A stretch of 64,000 bases of DNA from CAVQBJ01 sp963819075 (lineage in GTDB: Bacteria; Actinomycetota; Thermoleophilia; Solirubrobacterales; Solirubrobacteraceae), in NCBI GenBank assembly GCA_963819075.1, contig CAWFUP010000001.1:558001-622000 (forward strand), in the 5' to 3' direction. Positions 34,732-44,335 of the stretch are shown here, in pieces. Numbering within the stretch: the stretch's first letter is position 1; every line of letters begins with the position of its first letter. Made by a program: the position numbers and the translations under genes. Under the pieces are notes generated by a model. That model did not search any database. It was not told the origin of the DNA and saw only the letters and a program-made list of their open reading frames with translations.

Positions 34732-35705
34732 TGCTGCGCCGCGTTGGTCTGCGGGTGCTCGTCTCGGGCTTCTTCGTATGGGTGGCCCTGCGAGGCATCC
34801 GCGTCGACGGGGTCGTTCACGACCTCGGCCACGCGACCCCGGTCTGGCTCGCCGCCGGCTTCACCCTGCTCACGATCTCGTTTGCGATCGCGGCTGTGCG
34901 CTGGCGCCTGCTCGCCGGCGGCCTCGGAGTCGACCTGGAGCTCGGCGACGCGCTCGTGTACAGCTGGATCGGTCTGTTCTTCACAAACGTGCTCCCGGGT
35001 GGCTTCGGCGGCGACGCAGTGCGCGCGTGGCTGGCCGGCCGCCGGGCCGGCGCATTGTCGAAGGTCACCGCGAGTGTGCTGATGGACCGCCTCGTCGCCG
35101 CGTGGGCCCTCGTGGCCGTTGGCGCGATCGCCGTGCTGTTCGAGTTCAATCGGTTGCCGGGGATCGCGATCATCTCGTGCGTGCTCGCGTGCGTCGCCGT
35201 GGCAGTGGGTAGCGCGATCCTGCTCGTTCCCGCCCCCTTGCAGGCGCTGTCGCGAACGATGTCGCGCTGGCCGCGAGTCGCCGGCCCGATCGAACGGGTC
35301 GGCGACGGGCTCGCCAGCTACGCGGGCCGACGCGATCTGCTGGTGCGCGCCGTGGCGATCTCGCTCGTTGCGCAAGCCTGCGTCGTGCTGGCGGCCTACG
35401 CGCTTGCTCGGGCGCTCGGCCTGCACGTCGGGATCGGCCTGCTCGCTACGTGCATCCCGGTCGCGCTGCTGGCCACCGCCGCGCCGACGACGATCAACGG
35501 TCTGGGCGTCCGTGAGTCGGTCTTTCGGGTCCTGCTTGTGCCCGCGGGCGTCGCGGCCGATCGAGCCGTCGCCTTCTCGCTCATGACCGTCATCGCGACC
35601 GCGATCATCTCGCTCCCGGGCGCGCTCGCGTGGATCGCGATGCAGCGTCGCGCCCGGATCAACGCGCCGGCATGGCGCGCGAGCGCTTCTGTAACGAGCA
35701 GCTGA
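34731..35705 (+). CDS. LPG-synthase TM/UPF0104 membrane protein
   Basis: This 324-residue protein has about eight hydrophobic helices. The NVLPGGFGGDAVRAWL motif and the ATAAPTTINGLGVRE motif mark the AglD/lysylphosphatidylglycerol-synthase transmembrane (UPF0104) superfamily. Members move or modify lipid-linked substrates, often in glycan loci. The start overlaps the methyltransferase stop. Confidence 0.8.
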   Translation: MLRRVGLRVLVSGFFVWVALRGIRVDGVVHDLGHATPVWLAAGFTLLTISFAIAAVRWRLLAGGLGVDLELGDALVYSWIGLFFTNVLPGGFGGDAVRAWLAGRRAGALSKVTASVLMDRLVAAWALVAVGAIAVLFEFNRLPGIAIISCVLACVAVAVGSAILLVPAPLQALSRTMSRWPRVAGPIERVGDGLASYAGRRDLLVRAVAISLVAQACVVLAAYALARALGLHVGIGLLATCIPVALLATAAPTTINGLGVRESVFRVLLVPAGVAADRAVAFSLMTVIATAIISLPGALAWIAMQRRARINAPAWRASASVTSS

Positions 35706-35736
35706 GCCAGCGCCGCGCGACAGGTGCGGGCCCGGC

Positions 35737-36027
35737 TTACGGCGCGAACGGGCCGGCGCCGGTGAGGCCGAGGCCTACCAGCCCGAGCAGCCCGGCGCCG
35801 CAGACGCTGAGGGCGGCGACGCGTTGCCAGAGCCAGGCGGGACGCGACCGGTCTGCGCCCGTCGAGGCGAGGTCGCGCAGGTGCGCGCGCAGGTCAGCCC
35901 GGAAGCCGGCGCGGGGAGCCGGGCGTTCGTGGATCAGGCGTTCGGCCACGTCGGTGAGGGCGGTGCGCTCGTCGGGGCTGATCGAGGGTTCGAGGTCATC
36001 GGGGGACAGCGGTCCGTGGTCGCTCAT
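35737..36027 (-). CDS. Small single-pass membrane protein
   Basis: The 96-residue protein (MSDHGPLSPDDLEPSISPDE) has an acidic N-terminal half, then HERPAPRAGFRADLRAHLRDL, and one C-terminal membrane helix (VAALSVCGAGLLGLVGLGL). The layout resembles small anti-sigma-like or sensor proteins but no signature is decisive. Its ATG overlaps the stop of the ligase gene, making it the last gene of that operon. Confidence 0.6.
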   Translation of the reverse strand: MSDHGPLSPDDLEPSISPDERTALTDVAERLIHERPAPRAGFRADLRAHLRDLASTGADRSRPAWLWQRVAALSVCGAGLLGLVGLGLTGAGPFAP

Positions 36028-38039
36028 CGCGAGAAGACCGGGGAGTGCGGGTTGAGCGATCGGGCCCGCAGGTAATCCGCGACCGCGGCGGATGCGTTGC
36101 CCGTGCGAGCCTCGAGCCGCGAGAGCACGAGCCAGTTGTTCGAGTTCGTCGATTCGTTCGCGGTCGCTCGCTTGGCGGCGGCCAGAGCGCTGGGGAGATC
36201 CCCCGCCACTTCGAGCACGAGTGCCTCCTGCAGCCACGATGAGGCCGCGTAGGGCTGCAGGCGGACGGCTTGCCGGGCGCTGCCGAGCGCACCGGCGAGG
36301 TTGCCGGCCCGGGCCTCCTGCTGACTGCTGCGCACGGCGGCGGTCGCCGACAACGGGAGCGCGATCACGGCCAGCGCGGCGAGCGCGGTCAGCCCCCCGG
36401 CAACCCGGGCGCCGGCGCGCACCCATGCGTGGGACGCCGCGCGCCGGATCGCTTCCGCGACGATCACGCCGGCCGCCAAACCGGCGTGATCGTCGTACGT
36501 GGGCGCGAAGATCACGGCGGCGAGAATGAGCAGCGACACGGGGAGGACGGGAATCAGCCAGATCCACTCGAGGGCTGCCGTAAAGGCGAAGACGCCCGCA
36601 CCGGCCGTCGCCGCGGCGATCGCCAGGCGACGATCGGGGTCGCGCACCCGGATAACTCCCCACAGCCCGCAGAGCAGGATCCAGGCCACAAAGGCGCCGA
36701 TCAACAGGAGACCCGGATAGCCCAACTCGCCAAGCGCCTGCAGGTAAAGAGAGTGGGCGTCCTGAACGAACCCGCCGATGGCCGTGCCGTCGCGGGCCCA
36801 CCAATAGACGAACGTCGCGGCACCTGTGCCGGCCAGCGGGTCGAGCTTGGCCGCGCGTCCGCTGGCCTGCCAGTATTGGTAGCGGCCCTCCCCGGTGACG
36901 TTCTGCAGGCGTTGCAGCGTGGTGCCGCCACTGATATTCGCGGGCGCCGCGGCGGTCTTGAATTGGGACCATTCGCGGCTGAGGAAGCCAGGTCCGCCGG
37001 CCGCGGCGAAGAGCGCGAGAGCGACGATGGCGGCGACTAACGTCGCCGTCGTCGCGCGACGGCGCGTGACCGTAAGCCAGCGCGGACGCTCGAAGTGACG
37101 CTCGATGAGCGCGATCGCGTAGGCGAGGAGCGCCACGCCGAGCATCACGGCGATCGAGACTGCGATCAGCTGATCGCCCTGATGCGCGGCCAGGGGCGTG
37201 CGCAGGCCGTCACGAACCGCGGAGCGCTGATCGGCTGCCCCGATCAGCAGCGCCGAGCCCGCGGCGCACATGAGCGTCAGCACGAGCTTGGGCAGACGAT
37301 CGGGGGCGAGAGCGAGGAACAGCAGGACGCCGAGTGCGACCTCGACCACGCCGCCGCGGGAGGCGGTGAGGTAGACGCACAGGGCCAGCAGAGGCACGCT
37401 AGCGGCCGCCACGGCGCGACAGACGAGCGTTCGCGCACCGGTAGCGGCGTAGAGCGCGAGAGGGATACCGATCGCCACGAGCGCCGCGAGCGCATTCCAA
37501 TACCCGAGCGGATACGACAGCCGGTGTGCCGAGCCGGGAAGGTTCTGCACGACCTCGGGCACAGCGAACCACGCGAAATGGAGTCGTGAGAGCACCGCGA
37601 TCGTCGCGACCGCCGTGATCGCGACGGCAAGGCCGTTCAGCATCAGTCGAGCGGCCTCGCGCCCGCGAATCAGAAACGCCAGCAGGGCGAGCGCGACATA
37701 CAGGAGCATCAGGGTGACGTCCCCCATCGTCCGCTCGCTGCTCTCGGTCCACGTGAGGCTCAGGGTCGTCCAAGCGGCGTACCCGGTGAGCAGGACGAAT
37801 CCCACCCGTGCCGGAGCCGTCAGGCGGATGGGCGCGATGCGGGAAGCGAGGATCAGGAAGACCACCCACCAGAGGGCGATGGCGACCTGGTCGCTAACGA
37901 CCGGGTCATAGCCGCCGCTACGCACACCCAGGTACGTGACCAACGCTACCGGCAACAGCCAGGCGCACACCGAGCCGGGATCCACTTGCCAGTTGGCGCG
38001 GAGAGCGCGTGTGCGCGTGGTGGTGAGGGCGCTCTCCAT
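36024..38039 (-). CDS. O-antigen ligase-family membrane protein with TPRs
   Basis: The 671-residue protein has about twelve membrane helices with the Wzy/WaaL-type periplasmic loop (about 340-420), including QDAHSLYLQALGELGYPGLLL, the usual O-antigen ligase segment. After about residue 560 it carries TPR-like helices (LAGALGSARQAVRLQPYA, WLVLSRLEARTGNASAA). It would polymerise or attach glycan at the outer membrane face. It sits between a small membrane protein and the Gly/Ser-rich protein, overlapping both. Confidence 0.8.
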   Translation of the reverse strand: MESALTTTRTRALRANWQVDPGSVCAWLLPVALVTYLGVRSGGYDPVVSDQVAIALWWVVFLILASRIAPIRLTAPARVGFVLLTGYAAWTTLSLTWTESSERTMGDVTLMLLYVALALLAFLIRGREAARLMLNGLAVAITAVATIAVLSRLHFAWFAVPEVVQNLPGSAHRLSYPLGYWNALAALVAIGIPLALYAATGARTLVCRAVAAASVPLLALCVYLTASRGGVVEVALGVLLFLALAPDRLPKLVLTLMCAAGSALLIGAADQRSAVRDGLRTPLAAHQGDQLIAVSIAVMLGVALLAYAIALIERHFERPRWLTVTRRRATTATLVAAIVALALFAAAGGPGFLSREWSQFKTAAAPANISGGTTLQRLQNVTGEGRYQYWQASGRAAKLDPLAGTGAATFVYWWARDGTAIGGFVQDAHSLYLQALGELGYPGLLLIGAFVAWILLCGLWGVIRVRDPDRRLAIAAATAGAGVFAFTAALEWIWLIPVLPVSLLILAAVIFAPTYDDHAGLAAGVIVAEAIRRAASHAWVRAGARVAGGLTALAALAVIALPLSATAAVRSSQQEARAGNLAGALGSARQAVRLQPYAASSWLQEALVLEVAGDLPSALAAAKRATANESTNSNNWLVLSRLEARTGNASAAVADYLRARSLNPHSPVFSR

Positions 38040-38665
38040 CAGCTGTCCTTGTGCCGTCGTCGCGCCGTCAGCATCACGGCCAGCAGCGCGCTGACCACGA
38101 GCACGATCGGCAGGAGTGCGCCCACGCCGCCATCGGACCCCACGATCGAGCTCGCGAGCGCCGCGGCGACGCTCTTGCCCCCGCTCGCCCGCGAGACCAG
38201 CGGCGGTTGGCTGCCGCCCGACCCCGCCGCGCCGCCGCCTGACCCTCCGTCCGACGAGCCGGAGCCGCCGCTCGCCGCCCCCGCGATCGAGCCGTGCGAG
38301 TGCGAGCCACTGTGCGGTTGGGCTAGGGGCGTCGCCGCGCGCGCGATCTGGGGCGTGCCGGCGGCTGCGATGCCTGCCGTGGCGCGGCCGACGGCCCCCG
38401 CGTGCGCCAGCTTGACGGCGACGGCGGGCGGCAGAGGGGCGCCGCGAGTATGCGTGCCAGCCACGCTCGTGGCCGGCACGTTGCCGAAGGCGCTCGGCAC
38501 GTCTTCCTGATACTGGCTCGAGCCGGGGTCGCCGGGGTTGACGATCTTCTGCGGGCTCGCGTATGCGGCGCCGGCCTGCGCCGCCAGCGCGACGGCCATC
38601 GACACGACCGCTGCGTATAGCAGTGCCCGAGCACGGGCGGCGGTGAGAATGGTGCGATCCGGCAT
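38039..38665 (-). CDS. Secreted Gly/Ser-rich protein with C-terminal anchor
   Basis: Signal peptide, then a low-complexity Gly/Ser/His region (GGSGSSDGGSGGGAAGS) and a C-terminal hydrophobic helix followed by ARRRHKDS, giving a cell-surface anchored layout (208 residues). It lacks a clear LPxTG motif. The ATG overlaps the glycosidase stop by one base and the ligase start follows its own stop directly. Probably a surface stalk in the glycan operon. Confidence 0.65.
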   Translation of the reverse strand: MPDRTILTAARARALLYAAVVSMAVALAAQAGAAYASPQKIVNPGDPGSSQYQEDVPSAFGNVPATSVAGTHTRGAPLPPAVAVKLAHAGAVGRATAGIAAAGTPQIARAATPLAQPHSGSHSHGSIAGAASGGSGSSDGGSGGGAAGSGGSQPPLVSRASGGKSVAAALASSIVGSDGGVGALLPIVLVVSALLAVMLTARRRHKDS

Positions 38666-40197
38666 CAGAATGTGGTCCAGGTCAGGCTCGTCTGGCCGCC
38701 AGCGACGGCGCGCAGGTTCGTATTCGGGCCGACGAGCAGCGACCCGGCGAAGACCCGCGTACTCGAGGCAGCGAGCGTCAGGACCGTGACCCAGCTCGGC
38801 CCGCGTTCCTCCTGAATCGCGACGGACCCCGCAGCAGGTGCCATCCCCCAGAGGTCGGCGAATCCGCCGCTGCGATACGCCGTGAATGGGAATTCGAATG
38901 CGGTGAGCGATGGCTTAGGCGTGTCCTGCGCAACGGAGCCGCCACGGGTATAGACGCCGGACGCGAGACCGAGCAGGCTGTTCCCAGCCGCGTCCCCGCC
39001 GTAGGGCGGCGGCTGGTCGCGCAGGTTGAACCAAACGAACATCGAGGCGCCCTCGCGGTAGAGAACGTTGATCGCCCCCTCAAGGTACAGCGCCTGATCG
39101 GTGAGGCTGAGGCCCCCGGGATCGGGTGGGTCGCTGTTCCATGAGATCTCCGTGATCCATAGCGGCTTCGGACCCTTCGGCAGTATGGTGCCGGCGCGCT
39201 CGGCGATCGGGATCATCCGGGTGATCTTGCCCAGGTCCGGCACCGACACATCGTCATTGTTGACGGCGTGGAACGTCGGAGGGCCGACAGGATACGGGTG
39301 GTGCGAGATCGCATCGAAGGATGCCTCCGTGCGGCAGCGAGTCGCGCGCGGATGTGGTCCTGCGGTAAGGCACAGAAGGTCACGCCAGAACAACGCCGGG
39401 GGTATGCGCGAGTCGCCCGGCGGATCGCCGAACGGTGCGGTTGCACCCGCTGCGACGATGTCGCTCGGGACCACAGCCTTTACTCCGGCGTAGAACGCGT
39501 TCAGCATGCTCCGGTACAGGCTTGGGGTCACGGCCTGATAGGCGCTACCTACGCGCCTCCACTGTGGTGTGAGGAAGTTCGACAGATTCGGCTCGTTCCA
39601 CGGCTCCCAGTCTCGAACAGCGGGGAGGTTTGATCCCGGTACGCGTGGGTCGGCGAACGTGCCGGAGTAGCGCTTGGCGAGCGCGGAGGCAAAGGCTCCG
39701 AGCCAGGCCGGTGATGGTTCCCACGTTCCCGCCGGTGCGATGGAATCGGACGGACGTCCTGGTCCCTCTGCCCACGTGGGCGCGTCGGACACGTCTCCTA
39801 TCGTTTGCATGCCCGCCGCAGCGATCGCCCGCACCGCGCTATCGGTGGAGCTCCAGTCGTACCCGCTCCAGTTAGGGTTTCGGGCATCCGCAATGCTCGG
39901 CGGACGCGTGGGGGCGATGGCGGCCCAGCCGATGTAGAGCACCCAGACGCTTGCGCCCGCTTGGCGTGCGCGCGAGAGTGCGGTCGCGGTGTCGGTCGGA
40001 CCGACAAGGCTCGTGACTTCCGCGTCCGCGAATCCAAGGGCTATCGGCCTTGGCGCATGCCCTCGCTGAGCGGGGAACACAGCGGCCCGTCGTGCCGCAG
40101 ATTCTGGCGCGGCTATCACGAGAAGCAGGAGAAGGATCGCGACGCCGCCTGATCGGCGCACAACCACACCGGCGATCCTCCCTCGGCGAAGACGCAT
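38665..40197 (-). CDS. Secreted clan-A glycosidase (PslG/GH39-like)
   Basis: A 510-residue exported TIM-barrel enzyme. It has a signal peptide (GVAILLLLLVIAAPESA), the acid/base motif DWEPWNEPN and the nucleophile motif LWITEISWN, typical of clan GH-A. It begins the operon with the surface protein and O-antigen ligase. Glycosidases of the PslG type are often encoded in exopolysaccharide loci and trim or release the polymer. The start is the ATG at 40197, preceded by TATACA at -10-like spacing; a GTG at 40242 is alternative. Confidence 0.75.
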   Translation of the reverse strand: MRLRRGRIAGVVVRRSGGVAILLLLLVIAAPESAARRAAVFPAQRGHAPRPIALGFADAEVTSLVGPTDTATALSRARQAGASVWVLYIGWAAIAPTRPPSIADARNPNWSGYDWSSTDSAVRAIAAAGMQTIGDVSDAPTWAEGPGRPSDSIAPAGTWEPSPAWLGAFASALAKRYSGTFADPRVPGSNLPAVRDWEPWNEPNLSNFLTPQWRRVGSAYQAVTPSLYRSMLNAFYAGVKAVVPSDIVAAGATAPFGDPPGDSRIPPALFWRDLLCLTAGPHPRATRCRTEASFDAISHHPYPVGPPTFHAVNNDDVSVPDLGKITRMIPIAERAGTILPKGPKPLWITEISWNSDPPDPGGLSLTDQALYLEGAINVLYREGASMFVWFNLRDQPPPYGGDAAGNSLLGLASGVYTRGGSVAQDTPKPSLTAFEFPFTAYRSGGFADLWGMAPAAGSVAIQEERGPSWVTVLTLAASSTRVFAGSLLVGPNTNLRAVAGGQTSLTWTTF

Positions 40198-40254
40198 GCC
40201 AAGTGTATACGCGCCCCGGCTCATCACGCTGACACGGATCACGCAAACGCTGAG

Positions 40255-40282
40255 CGCTCGGCGGGCCGGGGCCCGCCGAGCG
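40255..40282 (-). terminator. Strong GC stem-loop terminator
   Basis: CGCTCGGCGGGCC and GGCCCGCCGAGCG pair perfectly over 13 bp around a two-base loop. It lies downstream of the nucleotidyltransferase stop (40332) on the minus strand and before the glycosidase gene. It is a likely terminator isolating the two units, without a T-tract. Confidence 0.6.
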
Positions 40283-40331
40283 GACGGTCGTTAGTTGGCT
40301 AGGCCGAGAAGCCCTACTACTAGCGACACTA

Positions 40332-41273
40332 CTAGTCCCCTGGAGGCCGGCCGGCGCGACCGCCTCTGAGTGCTCGACGCGCTGCGACCACTCCACTCGG
40401 CGCAGTTCTAGCTAGACGCGCAAGCCGTAACAGGTAGCTCTTTACCAGCGCACGGCGACTCGCTTGCGCGGGCGGGTACTGGCGGCGCATCTCATTCGGA
40501 GTCGGTGCGAGCTCGCGGAGCACGCGACCCCCGATCTCGCGAGGTGACCGTGGCGTAGCAAGAAGATCAAGCCAACCCAAGCTTGTCTCGGGTCGCTCGC
40601 TGAGCCGGAGGTGAAACTCCGGAGCGGCTGGGGGCCGAAGCATGAGGCGTTCGGCAAGCTGGCGTCCCTCACTTACCACGTGGAGGCCGGCCGTGAACGC
40701 CTCAAGGCAATCGAGCGCAGCGGCAAGCTCGGCCGCCCTTCGCCATCCGGCGTCGTCGAGACGCGCGACGGCGCGCCGAAGGTCTTCCACGCCGCGAGGG
40801 GCGTCTCTGCCATGCCAGATGGCATGCAGCGCCACGACCACCGCGATACCCGCCTCGGGCGGCGTGGCTACCTCACCGCCTGCCAGGACGAGGCTTTGCG
40901 CGTCTGCGCTCAGGAGATCCCAGCAGCGCGCTGGGTGTACGCCGACGTGGCGGAAGCTCCGATGGAGATCGACGGAGATGTGGGACGTGTCGGGCGCGCC
41001 GTACTCCACCGCCGTGCCGGCGGGCTCAGCAAAGATCGTTCGAACGTATCCGTGTTGGAGGAGTGCGGCCTCAGCAAGGCCAAACTCACGCGGCGAAACC
41101 AACAAGTCGGCGTCGCTGTATTCCCGCGGCGCGTCGGTCCAAAGCCAACGCGCGACGGCCGGGCCTTTCAGCACCAACGGCGTCACCCCAGCGTCGGTCA
41201 GATACCGGCAGACCACAGCCGTCTGTCGCTCGCGCTCAAGACTTCGCATTGCGGCCAATTGGTCGGGCGTCAT
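40332..41273 (-). CDS. Nucleotidyltransferase-family protein (NTP_transf_5)
   Basis: The 313-residue product (314 codons with stop) shows VTPLVLKGPAVARWLW and YSDADLLV, the core of the NTP_transf_5 nucleotidyltransferase fold, and a C-terminal all-helical half. I start at MTPDQLA (41273); the GTG at 41324 would add 17 residues with no family match. Members often accompany PqqD or glycan genes; substrate unknown. It precedes the GC terminator. Confidence 0.7.
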   Translation of the reverse strand: MTPDQLAAMRSLERERQTAVVCRYLTDAGVTPLVLKGPAVARWLWTDAPREYSDADLLVSPREFGLAEAALLQHGYVRTIFAEPAGTAVEYGAPDTSHISVDLHRSFRHVGVHPARCWDLLSADAQSLVLAGGEVATPPEAGIAVVVALHAIWHGRDAPRGVEDLRRAVARLDDAGWRRAAELAAALDCLEAFTAGLHVVSEGRQLAERLMLRPPAAPEFHLRLSERPETSLGWLDLLATPRSPREIGGRVLRELAPTPNEMRRQYPPAQASRRALVKSYLLRLARLARTAPSGVVAARRALRGGRAGRPPGD

Positions 41274-41324
41274 CCTGGCGGGGATAGCTGCGCTGGCTGA
41301 CCGTGGCTCGCGTCTGCTGGGCAC

Positions 41325-41903
41325 CCTGGTGAGTTTGGCAGACCGTCGTTTGCCGAAGCCGTGACGCTCGCAGGCGACGTAGTCCGTACCGGCACGGTGC
41401 GCCTGAGCTGCGCTTCCTCCTCCATGCCGTCATGGCCGCTCGCTTTAGCCGCCGTCCTCACGAACACCGGTATCCGTCGGGGCTTCACGTCGCTGACGAA
41501 CCGCGGGGCCTCTTGAGGGGGCAGCCAGCCGCGGGCGGGCGTTGAACGCAACGCCAGCACCCGGGCGCTGGTGTGCCGCCGCGACCAGGACTGCAACTGC
41601 TCACGCTCGCTCTCAGCGAGCTCGATAGGCACTGCAACCAGGAGGTGGCAAGACACCATCCTTCCACCCACCGACGGATTAGTGCATCACGCCACTTGCG
41701 TGTGTGCGCGCCGAGTCGCCACCCGATGCCTCCAACGAGGCGTGCGGTGGGCTTCGTCCCAGCGCAGGGCCCGACTGATGCGACGCAAGTCGCGCTCGAG
41801 AAGCCGCCGCCGGACTTGGACGCAAGGCGAACGACGGCGCAACTAATGCGAAGAAGTCGGCCTTCGACGCCGTACTGTGGCGGGATCGCGGCTGAGCGGG
41901 CTC
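41325..41903. other. Gap with IS630-type transposase relic
   Basis: About 580 bases without an intact gene lie between the nucleotidyltransferase and the first glycosyltransferase. The only recognisable piece is the transposase fragment at 41536-41650. Confidence 0.4.
41536..41650 (-). pseudogene. IS630-family transposase fragment
   Basis: The minus frame reads VPIELAESEREQLQSWSRRH and then TSARVLALR, matching the N-terminal helix-turn-helix start of IS630-type transposases (L-x-W-x-RR-x5-LALRARI). Similarity is lost soon after. It is a short relic at the edge of the glycosyltransferase cluster. Confidence 0.4.
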
Positions 41904-43076
41904 TCAGCGCGATGGATTGCCACCGACCAACAGCAACTGCCGAAGCGTCGCATTCGCGCACCGGGCCCAATCGAACCGAGCGATCACGCCGGGCCGGCCG
42001 GCGAGGATTCGCGAGCGAACCGCCTCGTCATGGCACAGCACAGAGAGTGCGCGAGCCATCCCCTCGACATCGTCCGGTGGTACCCGTACCGCCGAGTCGC
42101 CGAGTGTCTCGACGAAGATGTCGATGTCCGACACGAGACTCGGCGTGCCGATGGCCAGCGCCTCGAGAGGCGGGAACCCAAATCCCTCGTCGCGAGACGG
42201 CATGGCGAGGGCGGAGGCAGCGGCGTACAACGCTGGCTTGTCCTCATCACGGACATAACCGAGGATCCGGACTCCATCGAGCCGAGCGTTGCGTAAGATC
42301 GCCTGTGAATCTGCCGTGATCGGACCGGCTAAGACCAAGTCGTGATCGAAGCCGTCGTGCCGCGCAATGGCAAAGGCCTCAAGCAGTCGGGCTACGTTCT
42401 TCCTTGGCTCCAGCGCGCCGAGGAAGAGGACGTAACGGCTTGGAAGGTCGAGTCGGGCTCGCATCTCGTCAATGACAAGCCCACTCGGCGGCGCGTGATA
42501 GGCAGTCCTGATCCCCGGAGGGATCACTTCGACTCGTTCCGCCACTTCTGGGAGCACCGTCAGTATCCGGCGGCGCGTCGCCTCACTGTCGGCGATTAGA
42601 CGATCCGCGCGTCGATACAAGCGTTCGGGCGCCACCACCTTGTGCCAGAGCTGCTCGCGGCGGCTCATCAGGTGGTGCGTCGTGGAGAAGAACGCGTCGT
42701 GCACCGTGACGACGACGGGAGTCCGGGGGTCAAGAGCCAACATATGAGCAGTCGGTATGAAGAACACGTCGAGCTTGCCAAGCTGATTGTCGTCCCACCT
42801 GTGTGTCGCCATCGCTGCAAGGTGGTGAACCACGAGCTTGCGTACGCGCCGATGACAGAACTTGACATCACCAGCCAAGACGGACGGTGGAAGCTCGGCG
42901 GGCTCCGCGCCGAGGCAGACATACCGCCAGTCGTGATGGCGTCCCGCCTGACCCATCATCGCGGAGAGCACCTGGACCGTGTATTCACCGACCCCGCGGC
43001 GCTCGCGTCCCGCAGCAGCCCGCACATCCACACCGATGGTGAGGCGCGGTTCAATGGGCGCGTCGTCGGTGGCCAT
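41904..43076 (-). CDS. GT4 glycosyltransferase
   Basis: This 390-residue GT-B enzyme is a family 4 type. The N-terminal domain holds IGVDVRAAAGRERRGVGEY. The C-terminal nucleotide-sugar domain has YVLFLGALEPRKNVARLLEA and the EX7E-type motif SRDEGFGFPPLEALA. It transfers a sugar in a glycan assembly line. It is divergent from the next GT4 (about 100 bases), and the two share a regulatory gap. Confidence 0.85.
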   Translation of the reverse strand: MATDDAPIEPRLTIGVDVRAAAGRERRGVGEYTVQVLSAMMGQAGRHHDWRYVCLGAEPAELPPSVLAGDVKFCHRRVRKLVVHHLAAMATHRWDDNQLGKLDVFFIPTAHMLALDPRTPVVVTVHDAFFSTTHHLMSRREQLWHKVVAPERLYRRADRLIADSEATRRRILTVLPEVAERVEVIPPGIRTAYHAPPSGLVIDEMRARLDLPSRYVLFLGALEPRKNVARLLEAFAIARHDGFDHDLVLAGPITADSQAILRNARLDGVRILGYVRDEDKPALYAAASALAMPSRDEGFGFPPLEALAIGTPSLVSDIDIFVETLGDSAVRVPPDDVEGMARALSVLCHDEAVRSRILAGRPGVIARFDWARCANATLRQLLLVGGNPSR

Positions 43077-43180
43077 CACGCCACGATGATGCCAGACAAG
43101 ACGCTCGCACGTTCGCAGCGATCGGCACGAAGCAGTCTCACGACGTCGACCCTCGGCGCGCGAGATATCATCCGCCGCCC

Positions 43181-44335
43181 GTGTCGTCTACTACCGCTCT
43201 CGGAACCACGCAAAGCCCGGAACCTGGCCCGGTGCTTCGCGTATTGATCGATGCTTCGTTCCTGAGACGCGCGCAGGGAGGCGTTCGGAGCTACACGCTC
43301 GGGCTTGCCCGGGCGCTTGCCTCGCTGGACGCTATTGACGTGACTGTGGCCACGTCGTTTCCTGATGATCTGGTCGACGACGACGTCGCCATCGAACCGA
43401 TCCGCAGCGCAGTCGAGTCTCCGACTAGACGAGCGATGTGGCGAGAACGGAACTTAGCTAAGCTCGCGAAGCGTCATCGCGCTGACGCGATCATCGTCCC
43501 AACTCACGAGCATCCGGTTCGCCATCAAGGTGTGCCGACGGTGATGGTCATGCATGATCTCGGGCCACTCGTCGCGCCGGTGTTCTACGGCAGAACCAGA
43601 TGGGCCCGGTACTTCCTGACGCTACCCATAGCTACCCGCGCGGCAACCGCAATTGTGAGCATGAGCTACGCGACGCAGAACGACCTGTTTGCGAATTGTC
43701 GCGTCGACCGCACGAAGTGCCGGGTGATCGAGACGGGCACGCAGCCCCTGCCGGACCCGGACGGAACGATGCCTCCAGTAGACGGCGATTACGTCCTGTA
43801 CGTCGGGGCACTGCTCCCTCACAAGAACGTTGAGACTCTGATCCGGGCATTTGCGGTCGACGATGGGCGGCTGCCACGGACGCTGGTGCTCGCAGGCCCG
43901 CACACACTCGAGGAGGCAAGAGAGGTTGCGGAGTGGACGGTCAGGTACGGCCTTGCGAAGGAGCGGGTCCTTCAACTCGGGTTCGTCCCTGCCGGAACAT
44001 TGTCGGCGCTTTATCGGCAGGCGGCTCTCTGCGTCCTGCCCAGCCTGCATGAAGGCTTTGGCGCACCGCTAGTTGAGGCGATGAGATTGGGCGTCCCGTT
44101 CCTAGCAAGCGACATCCCAGCCCATCGGGAGGTAGGCCGCGACGGCGTGGCGTACGTCGCGGAGGTGCTGTCGCCGGAATCGTTGAGAGACGCGATTGCG
44201 CGGGTTTACCATGACGAGGATCTCCGTCAGCGGCTCACCACGACCGGTAGGGAGCGCGCCCAGTATTACACGTGGCCCCGCGTGGCACGTGAATGGTATG
44301 ACTTGCTGCGCTCAATCGTCGAGGACCGATCGTAG
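43181..44335 (+). CDS. GT4 glycosyltransferase
   Basis: A 384-residue GT-B enzyme. The N-terminal half holds VLIDASFLRRAQGGVRSY. The donor domain has YVLYVGALLPHKNVETLIRA and HEGFGAPLVEAM with the catalytic Glu pair. A GTG start at 43181 is used. Its TAG is directly followed by the next gene's GTG (44336), so the pair is coupled. Confidence 0.85.
   Translation: MSSTTALGTTQSPEPGPVLRVLIDASFLRRAQGGVRSYTLGLARALASLDAIDVTVATSFPDDLVDDDVAIEPIRSAVESPTRRAMWRERNLAKLAKRHRADAIIVPTHEHPVRHQGVPTVMVMHDLGPLVAPVFYGRTRWARYFLTLPIATRAATAIVSMSYATQNDLFANCRVDRTKCRVIETGTQPLPDPDGTMPPVDGDYVLYVGALLPHKNVETLIRAFAVDDGRLPRTLVLAGPHTLEEAREVAEWTVRYGLAKERVLQLGFVPAGTLSALYRQAALCVLPSLHEGFGAPLVEAMRLGVPFLASDIPAHREVGRDGVAYVAEVLSPESLRDAIARVYHDEDLRQRLTTTGRERAQYYTWPRVAREWYDLLRSIVEDRS

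Noticed and set aside
35737..36972. 411-codon minus-strand ORF
   Set aside because: Only its last 96 codons (35737-36027) are a gene; the rest is a shadow of the O-antigen ligase in another frame.
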